Positions 1-7,471 of a DNA stretch of 13,240 nucleotides are shown piece after piece. Below the pieces are notes generated by a model, which saw only the letters and a list, made by a program, of their open reading frames with translations, ran no database searches and was not told the origin of the DNA. Positions within the stretch are counted from its first letter, which is position 1, and every line of letters begins with the position of its first letter. Position numbers and translations under genes: made by a program. Source of the DNA: Cephalothrix spiralis (lineage: Eukaryota > Nemertea > Palaeonemertea > Archinemertea > Cephalotrichidae); assembly GCA_032353305.1 (NCBI GenBank), contig JAUCNG010156649.1:1-13240 (forward strand), read 5' to 3'.

Positions 1-621
1 GCCTTAAAATCGACGGTTTAAGCATGTCGACAGACCATTATTTCTTAGAAGCGAATGTTTCGACGGGCTACCCCCCCCTATGAGGGCCTCATTTGTCCTA
101 TTGAAATGACGTTCATAAAAGTTTGATGCGTCCATGACATAAAGGGGCCCCTTTTTAAAAAAAACAACAGCAAAAAATAATTGAACATTCCAGAGGCGAC
201 AACACGAGGCTAAAACTGGATTCAAGGAATCTAACGAAGTCTTCAGCTGGACCATTAAAAGAGCGTTAACTCTTTCGCTGCCAGGCTCATTTTGAATAAA
301 TCATTCAAAATGACCGGTTTTGCCAAAATCACATGGGACGAGAGTGTACGCACTTCAAGGCCTCAAGGCAAGGGTGTAAAAATGGAAATTGGTCAAGAAA
401 CAGCGAAATTATTTTTTCAATTGTGTGATGTACCTCGCTCGAAGCACCGAACATAGAGGTATATTATGGCTATATAATATTTATTTAAATCTCCGCAATG
501 TCGAAGACCATCTGGATCTATTCGAAATAGAGAGTCACAATTTGCCCATTGAAATGACGTTCTTTTAGAGAAAACTTAAATTCATCATTTTCAAAAGATA
601 CAACGATTTTCATAAACTTAC
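1..621 (-). other. HOGA1 intron 6 (partial)
   Basis: No exon could be found here on the minus strand, so this is intronic sequence of HOGA1. It contains two copies of the 14-base motif TTGAAATGACGTTC (101-114 and 549-562), a C8 run (71-78), and a 10-bp hairpin at 288-312. The hairpin lies just downstream of TTAACTCTTTCGCTGCC (266-282), which resembles a piggyBac-type terminus without a visible partner. Confidence 0.6.
288..312. repeat. Perfect 10-bp hairpin
   Basis: CATTTTGAAT (288-297) and ATTCAAAATG (303-312) are exact reverse complements around the 5-base loop AAATC. It lies in HOGA1 intron 6, next to a TTAA followed by CTCTTTCGCTGCC. It may be the subterminal part of a DNA-transposon end, but no second end is visible. 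Confidence 0.6.
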
Positions 622-755
622 GCATGAATTTGGACCAATGAACCGTCTTTGTAATTCTAAGGCTTCCTTAGCAGCTTTGGCATTATGAAACGTAACCATT
701 TGACAAATTTCGTTTCCTAAAACATTTGCAAGGGCAAGAACGCCACCGACACAGC
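622..755 (-). CDS. HOGA1: HOGA1 exon 6 (last exon inside the window)
   Basis: 134 bases, codons 241-284. It encodes [13 protein letters not shown], then a helical stretch ending [13 protein letters not shown]. In the family this is followed by a T/R-rich turn and a GIPGLK-type motif, which I could not find between 1 and 621. A clean donor, TGC|GTAAGT at 621-616, shows that the gene continues to the left of the window. The acceptor is AACTTTCAG. Confidence 0.92.
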
Positions 756-3700
756 CTGAAAGTTAAAAAAGTTCTCATAAATCAAAAGTTTAAACAATTA
801 CTGCAGGCCACAATTCCAATTCTATGATATCATGAGAAATTTTACCATATTTTATAATCTTTTATGTGAAACTTTAACAATATATTATATTTTATGTGAT
901 TTTATGAAATGTTCCGCCAATATTCTATGACATTTTATGATATAATTTACTCGTAAATTTCTAGTAAGTTACACTGGATTTCGGAACATAAGGGGCATAT
1001 TTTATCTGTTCATGATGCATTTATATGACGTAAAATCAGCCCTTTTAGTGTTATTAAAGAATCAATAATGATGACGTCACACCGATTTTAAATCGTTAAT
1101 AACTCGGTACATTTGTTGTAAGGGCTGATGTCACGTCATATAAGTGTATAACGGATGGATAGAAACATGTCCGATGTGTCTCAATACTCATTATCTTTTC
1201 TTTACTTATTTTTATTACTAACTTAAGAACTACATGTATAATGATAAAATGTCGAGCGAAGCGAGGCGAAATAAAAAATCATTTGTTTTAATTTTAAGAA
1301 CAATCTGAGAGACGAATCCGTAAATATATTTAACAGTACACATTAGAGTACAGATGATTTTAAACAGGAATTAAGTTTAAGTCAAGAGTCACATTTTATA
1401 CATTTGAAATGACGTTCAAACAAAATGTATAAATATTCCGTAAAGCGTCTCAAGACATATTGATTGTAAAATCAACAACATTTCTCATTTAAAACTTGTT
1501 TGCGCCAGACAAATGCTTTCTCACCACTTCTGCTTCTGTATTATAAATAGATGTTCCTCACTATACTTTTTCGGCTATTTACTTTAATTAGCTATTACAT
1601 CATATTTTGATAGTGGACCTACTTACCAATCTGAAGTGCCGGCAACAGAAATCCCGCAGAACCAGCTAACACTTGGAAATCAGAGCCTTCAGTCAAATGC
1701 AGAATATAACCGATTCTAGTTATCTGGAATAAGTTCACAGAAATTTGTCATGATCTGGTTTTAATGATTATAAAGCGGGGGGTCATAGTAAAACACATAT
1801 GTTGTTACACAGTGTATTTCGTCGCAGAAATCGCCAATGGGTACAAAATAATATGATAACTATCCTTCACCCTTCCCCGGACAATAAAATAGAAAATAAT
1901 TAGCACAAGTTGTTTAAAACTAGATAAATATAATACAAACTAAATGAAATATATATGGTGCAAGTATTAATGATGTAACTACGGTATATGATAAAAATTT
2001 TATAATATCAGTTTCTAATAACAATTGTATTGTTCTGACGCTGCACTGGATATAAGATATACAAGAGTTTTGAGAGTGAGTATAAAAATCCACAATAATT
2101 AAGACTGAAATGGAATTTAGAAATTAAAATTTATTTAACGCCTAAGGATCATCATCAGAGACTAATTAATAATTACATTTTGAATGAATTTATAATGCAA
2201 ATGCGACCGAGAATCTAAGGAATGGTTATTGTTATAACAACAACTACACCGTGACACTATGTCCGGAACATGTTAAATACTTGATTTAAAATAAAACGAA
2301 CAATACATACAACGGAAAAGATAAAATACATAACGACACAAAATGACAAATTGTAATTAGGATTAAACAGAATAATAAAACAAACAAAGGAACCGTAAGT
2401 ATTGAGAGTGTTTCCGGTCGAAATGAACCACGGTCGGTTAAAACCAAGGGTCATTTTGACCGGGAAGGTTGGGACGCTGAGCCACGCTTATAATGTACTT
2501 ACGTCACCACCACTGTCCTTCAAGCCGATGATGTTTGGGTGTTGTGCAAGCTTTGCAATAACATCTGGAGCTATTTCTATACCCGTGTTAGCTGGCACAT
2601 TGTACAGAATAACGGGTACTGGACAATTATCTGCAACCTGAAATAGTATAAGTGTATTAACGACTAGGTCCTTACTTCCCTAAACAAATCTAAGTAAATG
2701 TTATAAGACCTAATACTTTTTCATAAAGTACATGTATAAAGAAAACAATAATTTCATTTAATATGACTTGTTGATTTAGTTTATCAGAAAATAATAATCA
2801 TATAGAAATGCACCTGAAAAGAAGTTAAATTTTACTAATTACATCTTGATCTATAAATAAATAAATACTGTTTATTGCGTATTCAAAGATAAATAGGTTA
2901 AGATTGTCATTCGTATTTCTTTAGCAAGTAAATGATATTGAAGAGTCGAAAATGGTGACAGAATTAAATTACTAAGAAGAAAGTAAGTATAATTTATTTA
3001 GAGTCGACATTGCACGGTTAACAAGAACAATAGCACACGGGTTGCTAGTATAGCCGCCAAGGCTTGAGTACATTGTTCATTCTACCTTTAAAATTCTTAG
3101 GTAGAATTTATTTTTTTCATTTAATTGACAGTAAGCATTCAAGGTCATGACACACGATTATAAAGGTAATTTAGACCAACTTTAAGCACTAAGTATTTAC
3201 ATGTACCTTTTTATAATGGGTTTCCATGGCTTCATTGTGCATTCTACCTTTATAAAAACATGGACTGTACACAAGGACTGCATCTGCACCAGCTTTGGCC
3301 ATCTCCTGGGACATTTCAATTGTCTGTAATGTGGCTGAAAAAGATGATCTTATTATTGAACACAAAAAATATAAAAATGGTTAAAAACCCTTTCAGTACC
3401 GGCCCATGTCAGAAACTTAAGATGAAGTCGCTAATTTTTATTGTGTTGATTTTAGGCTCTGGATTCGAGAATCGTTACATATTTTAGTACATCATTAAGG
3501 CGAAACATGATACATTGTACTGTGAAATATTTTTTGGGACATTTTTTATGTGTCCCGTCAGGATTTGGGAATACTTTTTTTACAACTATCGAAATTTCAC
3601 ATCGGATTATAATCCGGGTGCATAACTGAAACCTACAAATTGATCATATTACTGTGTTATTATATCATCATACGTCGCAAAATTGATATTAGGGGTATAT

Positions 3701-5513
3701 ATATAACGATTTATTCAGGAGATGGCCTTGTTCAAATCCTGACGGGACATGTGAGCCTGATATTGACAGTAACCAGATCCTGACGGGACATCAGGGTCCC
3801 AAGGAAGAAAATAAAAAATTAGAGTTTGTACATATAATAACCTCACAAAAGATGAGATTCTTCAGAATCTATAGTTCATGAAACAGAGAGAAAAAATAGT
3901 GTGGATGACACGCTAACCTAGCAAACATCTTTGATTTCTTTTTCGAAAGGACACTCGCAGAAAACATCAGCAATGGCGGATATACCCTTACAAAAAGTGT
4001 TGACTAATATGCGGAAATTTTTTTGGATGTCGGACTATGAATATTATATCTAATTTTGCGTTTTAGATAAGTTTGGCTCAGTGCACAAATATGAAGACAC
4101 TCTGTACATGGATTTTATGTTTGGGACATATATGTCCTGTCAGTACTGAGTACTGAAAGGGTTAAGGAGTTTATTGGAATGAAAATCGTCTATTGATGTA
4201 ATCAGGGGCTACATCACTAATGTAGCCCCTGTTTTTCATGTAGCCCCTAATGTTATATAATGAAATATTTACTTACATTCACATCCAGATCCAGCAAGAA
4301 TCAGTTTCTCCTTTGCAATCATACTCCTCATTTGACTAACCATTTCAATTCTTTCTTGTTTTGACAAGAATGCAAATTCTCCATTGGAACCTTGTACAAC
4401 ATAACCTGCATAAAAAAATGAAAGCAATATTAAAAAAGGTTTATGACAGAGCAGAGTGGGATTCTGGTTAAGATAGGTTATTTTAGCAACATTTTGTTTA
4501 AAATTTTATCTTTAAAATTAATAGCCAAAGTTGTTATACTTAAAATAGCCAGATCCTATATAATCACAATGTATCTTTAAATACAGTATATTTTGACGAG
4601 GGATAATTTATTTCCAAAGTGATAAAATTTTAGCACTAATGGGTACCGGTACTGATAGTCACTCGATATTTCCATGGTTCCTTTAAAGGGAAAATGATAA
4701 TGTCACAATAAACTCCGACATGACACAAGATTTTGTAGTTATGATGTCGTCACAGTCAACATCATAACTATTTGTTAAGAAAACCATATACAGCTGTTTT
4801 ACCAAAGGTATGCAATTCCAATGAATGTGATTTTTATACATTTAATATGTTATGTACATATCATTGCGAGGAATTATAGTTTATACGCCTATAATACGGT
4901 ACCATTGAGTTGATTCATGGATGAATTATGACGGTAACATAGAGGGGCCAGTCAATTGCCGCGGATCTGCGAAATTTTCAACCACCAGCCGCACCTTTTT
5001 AATCGTATCATTTATTCATTTGGTTACTGTCATCATGTGCCTGCATTTTCCCGTTGCCGCTTACAAAAGTTGAAATTATCGTAGCCACCTCAAAATTACC
5101 ATGGTTGCCGCGAATCCAGGTAATTGCCATGGCAGTTGATACGAATTGAGCTGCATGCCGCATAAGATCTTGCATTTCCAGCCCTAAAACGACCAGCTTT
5201 CATTATTTCATACCTCAACTATGGTAAATATGAAATTAATCAATATTCAAATATGCATAGAACACATTAATTAAGAATTCTTACCACGGAATGGAATTTG
5301 CTCCCAGATTGTAGAGTTTTGTTTCAGCTTGTTATATGAAATCGATTCATCTTCATTGAATGGAGTACAAATTGGAGGATAAATTCCAGTCAAATCTAAG
5401 GAGGTTGATGAACTAGCAAATCTTGATTGATTTATTTGAAACCTGCTTGTGTTAGATATGGTGGTGGCACATTTATTTAGTGCAGATTTGAGATGAACAA
5501 CCGACCGGATCAT
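622..5513 (-). CDS. HOGA1: 4-hydroxy-2-oxoglutarate aldolase, mitochondrial (six exons, 3' end off window)
   Basis: This enzyme splits 4-hydroxy-2-oxoglutarate into glyoxylate and pyruvate, the last step of hydroxyproline breakdown in mitochondria. It is a class I (Schiff-base) aldolase of the DapA family. Coding exons on the minus strand are 5513-5285, 4405-4277, 3334-3207, 2637-2503, 1723-1627 and 755-622. All have GT..AG borders and compatible phases and together give 284 codons. Visible family marks are [10 protein letters not shown] (43-52), VVQGSNGEF (79-87), [24 protein letters not shown] with Tyr174, GLKDSGGD with the Schiff-base Lys202, and [12 protein letters not shown]. Compared with the human enzyme (327 residues, Ser77/Tyr168/Lys196), the offset is a constant +6. 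The first ~38 residues are rich in Arg, Ser and Thr with no acid, fitting a mitochondrial transit peptide. About 45-50 C-terminal residues are missing and must lie left of position 1. The start ATG has A at -3. No break is seen. Confidence 0.95.
756..1626 (-). other. HOGA1 intron 5
   Basis: This AT-rich intron holds the inverted-repeat element at 1021-1143 and the third copy of TTGAAATGACGTTC (1403-1416). It also has a purine-rich stretch, GTCGAGCGAAGCGAGGCGAA, near 1251-1270. I see no coding sequence. Confidence 0.75.
1021..1143. mobile_element. Short inverted-repeat element (MITE-like) in HOGA1 intron 5
   Basis: The left arm 1021-1044 begins TTATATGACGTAAAATC. The right arm 1120-1143, read in reverse complement, begins TTATATGACGTGACATC. 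Both arms end in CAGCCCTT, so they match over 24 bases with about three differences. The similarity continues weakly outward by about eight bases. The 75-base centre contains the palindrome TGACGTCA (1072-1079). There is no coding capacity. The structure fits a small non-autonomous DNA transposon, but no clear target duplication is visible. Confidence 0.6.
1627..1723 (-). CDS. HOGA1: HOGA1 exon 5
   Basis: 97 bases, codons 208-239 plus one base. It encodes [20 protein letters not shown] followed by [12 protein letters not shown], matching the region after the active-site lysine in HOGA1 proteins. The acceptor is TTATTCCAG and the donor ATTG|GTAAGT at 1626-1621. Confidence 0.92.
1724..2502 (-). 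other. HOGA1 intron 4
   Basis: AT-rich intron with no coding signal. It contains the 12-base palindrome TTGTTATAACAA near 2229 and an imperfect fold-back at 2412-2465, close to the exon 4 donor. Confidence 0.75.
2412..2465. repeat. Imperfect inverted repeat beside HOGA1 exon 4
   Basis: TTCCGGTCGAAATGAACC near 2412-2428 folds back on GGGTCATTTTGACCGGGAA near 2448-2466, with a few gaps and mismatches. The spacer includes GGTCGGTTAAAACC. A related string, AAAATGACCGG, occurs near 307-317. It is probably part of a repeat family. Confidence 0.45.
2503..2637 (-). CDS. HOGA1: HOGA1 exon 4 (catalytic Tyr and Schiff-base Lys)
   Basis: 135 bases, exactly 45 codons (163-207), phase 0 at both ends. It holds [10 protein letters not shown], with catalytic Tyr174, and [13 protein letters not shown], with Lys202 that forms the imine with substrate. 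The acceptor is ATTTCAG at 2638-2644 and the donor GAC|GTAAGT at 2502-2497. Both catalytic residues are intact, so the visible part looks functional. Confidence 0.94.
2638..3206 (-). other. HOGA1 intron 3
   Basis: AT-rich intron. Its only notable content is a 20-base segment (3071-3090) matching 19 of 20 bases of HOGA1 exon 3 at 3233-3252, which is also one arm of an 8-bp fold-back (TTCTACCT / AGGTAGAA). No complete second exon is visible. Confidence 0.7.
3207..3334 (-). CDS. HOGA1: HOGA1 exon 3
   Basis: 128 bases, codons 121-162, ending in phase 0. It encodes [20 protein letters not shown], followed by [22 protein letters not shown]. The human enzyme has the same pattern of GADA, then a PCYY-like motif, then a GRM motif. 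The acceptor is TTTTTCAG and the donor AAG|GTACAT at 3206. Confidence 0.93.
3388..4161. mobile_element. Putative piggyBac-like MITE in HOGA1 intron 2
   Basis: The ends are CCCTTTCAGTAC (3388-3399) and GTACTGAAAGGG (4150-4161), exact reverse complements over 12 bases. The right end is followed immediately by TTAA (4162-4165). On the left, TTAA lies at 3381-3384 with three extra A bases between. TTAA duplications and CCC-starting ends are the mark of piggyBac elements. The 774-base interior has no transposase and carries repeated copies of ATCCTGACGGGACA in both orientations plus a GGGACATATATGTCC palindrome near the right end. The assignment rests on termini only. Confidence 0.6.
3536..3791. 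repeat. Internal repeats of the MITE (GACGGGACA family)
   Basis: TGTCCCGTCAGGATTT (3551-3566) is repeated as its reverse complement at 3735-3750 and again, with small changes, at 3776-3791. The first copy also folds with an upstream GGGACA (3536-3541). Subterminal repeats of this kind often bind the transposase of DNA elements; here that is inference. Confidence 0.65.
4203..4231. repeat. Perfect 12-bp hairpin with an extra third arm
   Basis: CAGGGGCTACAT (4203-4214) and ATGTAGCCCCTG (4220-4231) pair perfectly over a 5-base loop. A third copy, ATGTAGCCCCT, follows at 4239-4249. It lies in HOGA1 intron 2 about 45 bases past the exon 2 donor in the direction of transcription, so it would form near the 5' splice site in the pre-mRNA. 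Confidence 0.75.
4277..4405 (-). CDS. HOGA1: HOGA1 exon 2 (substrate-binding SNGE loop)
   Basis: 129 bases, codons 78-119 with split codons at both ends. It encodes [20 protein letters not shown] and then a helix ending LILAGSGCE, both typical of HOGA1. The Ser83-Asn84-Gly85 loop corresponds to the carboxylate-binding loop of the family. The acceptor is TATGCAG at 4406-4412 and the donor GTAAGT at 4276-4271. Confidence 0.93.
4406..5284 (-). other. HOGA1 intron 1
   Basis: Non-coding. It contains a 12-bp hairpin at 4736-4770 and, around 4940-5160, a more GC-rich patch with repeated TTGCCGC strings and near-duplicate ATTACCATGG / ATTGCCATGG blocks. The patch is probably an old degraded repeat; I could not define its ends. 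Confidence 0.65.
4736..4770. repeat. Perfect 12-bp inverted repeat
   Basis: TAGTTATGATGT (4736-4747) and ACATCATAACTA (4759-4770) are exact reverse complements separated by 11 bases. It lies in HOGA1 intron 1 and its function is unknown. Confidence 0.7.
5285..5513 (-). CDS. HOGA1: HOGA1 exon 1 (transit peptide and start of barrel)
   Basis: Codons 1-76 plus one base. It starts [14 protein letters not shown] and reaches the first barrel strand [10 protein letters not shown]. The N-terminus is basic and hydroxylated, with RFASSS near residues 31-36, a plausible presequence cleavage area. The donor is CGTG|GTAAGA at 5284. Reading on past the donor gives only four extra residues before a stop, which supports the splice. 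Confidence 0.92.
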
Positions 5514-7402
5514 TTTGATTTTTCCCTCGATCCGCCTCTACGAAAGCGAAAGTAACGTGCGATAAGATCTGAAAATGATGCGCTGCAAAAATTGTTCCAA
5601 AATTATTCTATTGAAATTTTACTCATTTTACATGGTATTTTCATTAAATCTAGAGCAATTTCTAATGCATTATATTGTTTTTAAGCTACTTAGAATATAA
5701 GATCTGCATTATTTTGGTTCAAATATAATTTTAAAGAAGGGAACAATAATTGACAGTATTCACATCGACTTCCGCTAAAAAAATAAATGTCAAAAATTCT
5801 GAAAAAAGACAACATGAAAGATAGTCTGTTCCTAATTTGCGTGTAAAATAAGTAAAGTAATTATTTTTTGAATTGTAAGTATCTTATCAAAATCTTTTAA
5901 ATTAAATATATTATCATCCTTAGTTGGTAATGTTAGTTAATGTTTAATTGTCTCTATCAATCTTGATTTAAAATTTGAAAATCAAATTCTTTTGAAGATT
6001 GTCTGTCTGTGTCTGACTCTGAATTTGAATTAAACTGAAGTGAAAGAAAGAGTGAAGTGAACTTTCCTAGTGTCTACACTAGTACCCGTAGCTCAACTGG
6101 TAGCAAGAATGTCTTGAAACAGCTTTCTCTAGTTGGGTTTGGTAAGGCCGAGAGAATGATAATGACAGTTTACCCGCCGTCACCTCAATTAAAAAAATCG
6201 ATGTGGGAAATTTTCATTATTCATTATTCATATAAATATTAAAAACAGTTCAAATTTCAAATACATGTACATACTAATGCATACTATCTTATCTTATACC
6301 AATATAATTTTCAATTTCCAATTTCATCCACGCTGAAAAGCCGCCATAACACCTTCAAAATTTCAGATAGCTTGGTCATAGCTATGGACAGTCGAACAAT
6401 GACGTATAACCTATGTAGCATTAACATTCAATAATAATTAAATACAAAGCCATGCAGAAAAATGTAAATAAACATAATAAGGATGTTTTCTTTGAAAAAT
6501 AACTATTGGTAGCATTTTTATCAAGCATTGACCAAAGACAAAGTATATATACATTTACATAGATGGGTAATACTAATACCTACTGTATTTTTTATTTTCT
6601 TCTATAATAGTTGGTAAAAGGCACAATTGAGTGCAGGCACAAAGTGCAGCTGAAATGTCTCTCGATCGTGAGAGGTGCTAGATACAAACTATATACAGTG
6701 CGCAAAGATATATAGGAAAATATTTACAAAGAGATGCATACACATAAATAGAGATTAAAATTTTAGATATACATGTATACGGTACGGTACATCAATCGCA
6801 AAATTCTAATAACATATTCAAATACAACTTAAGACTAAGTTAGATTTTAATTATTGAATAGAATGTTTTATGTATTATTGAGATAAAATATTCCTAAAAT
6901 CTAGAATTTATCGAATTGATTTTTTGAATAATGAAACTTAATTTATTCGTTAAAATATGTTGCTTCTTAATAGAATTGTTACAAATAAAGAGAGAGACAA
7001 AATCATGAATTTTCACAATGACGACAGTGGCACTATAAAAAATACATAGACTTCCTAACGCTCCTTCGCTCGGCTCAATAAGATTTCTTATATATTGCCA
7101 TTCGCATATGAATCGTCGAACTTTTTTGTTGCTGATATCACTAAAAGCGCTTCCTAAAATATTTACCCCTGGACCCCATTAGCCTCTGGCTCCGTTAGAG
7201 GCTTTGTGTATGATATATTTGCTATCCTACTTTTTTCTGAAATACTTACCCACTTTTCAAAATTAGCATTAGGGAGTCTGAACTACATACAAATAAATAT
7301 ATGTCGCTACTCACTATCGCAATAGACAGCTAATTACAGATGAGTATCTGTATGATTTTTCTGTATGTATAATGTTTGATAATTTTGTCATAGCTTCTTC
7401 AA
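5514..7402. other. Intergenic region between IRG gene and HOGA1
   Basis: This is the 5' flank of HOGA1 and the 3' flank of the IRG gene, both on the minus strand. It is very AT-rich. A weak tRNA-like SINE head lies at 6080-6150. A TTTATT at 6942-6947 reads AATAAA on the minus strand and is the nearest canonical poly(A) signal I saw after the IRG stop (about 455 bases on). AGCCTC/GAGGCT at 7181-7203 forms a 6-bp hairpin. No convincing CpG island, TATA box or gene is visible. Confidence 0.6.
6080..6192 (+). repeat. Weak tRNA-like SINE head
   Basis: GTAGCTCAACTGGTAGCA (6088-6105) is a good match to a Pol III A box. About 35 bases on, AGTTGGGTTTGGTAAGG sits where a degenerate B box would be. Cloverleaf arms beyond the D arm do not pair, so it is not a tRNA gene. 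An A-rich run follows at 6187-6197. It is likely an eroded SINE. Confidence 0.35.
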
Positions 7403-7471
7403 TCACTTCTTCTTAAATATGGAAGATTTATGGTTATCTTTCTTTTTTTTGAATCTTGCAGACTTAAGTTC
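7403..7471 (-). CDS. IRG GTPase exon 3 (Lys-rich C-terminus)
   Basis: 69 bases encoding ELKSARFKKKKDNHKSSIFK plus KK and a TGA stop (7405-7403). The acceptor is TTATTATACAG (7472-7482) and the phase is 0, agreeing with the donor of exon 2. Seventeen of the 22 residues are Lys, Arg, His, Ser, Asn, Asp or Glu, giving a strongly basic tail that could bind acidic membrane lipids. It is short, so it rests on splice signals, phase and composition. Confidence 0.75.
   Translation of the reverse strand, partial: ELKSARFKKKKDNHKSSIFKKK

Larger units (their letters stand above)
101..1416 (+). repeat. Three dispersed copies of TTGAAATGACGTTC
   Basis: Identical 14-base copies, all in the same orientation, lie at 101-114, 549-562 and 1403-1416. 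Copies 2 and 3 also share an upstream AGAGTCACA block 10-20 bases before the motif. They fall in HOGA1 introns 5 and 6. They could be ends or cores of an eroded repeat family, or a CRE/AP-1-like binding site (TGACGT core). Confidence 0.6.
3335..4276 (-). other. HOGA1 intron 2
   Basis: Nearly all of this intron is the putative 774-base MITE (3388-4161) plus the strong hairpin at 4203-4231. I see no coding exon on either strand. The open frame on the plus strand at 3260-3487 is a chance run over exon 3 and the element end. Confidence 0.75.

Noticed and set aside
4-255. Minus-strand open frame that might be the last HOGA1 exon
   Set aside because: The translation has no GIPGLK-like motif or other HOGA1 C-terminal features and does not follow a matching acceptor; HOGA1 most likely ends outside the window.
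2402-2641. Plus-strand open frame of 79 codons
   Set aside because: It is antisense to HOGA1 exon 4 and includes the fold-back at 2412-2465; no independent support.
7181-7203. AGCCTC/GAGGCT hairpin as a terminator
   Set aside because: Only a 6-bp stem, in eukaryotic intergenic DNA where such terminators do not apply.
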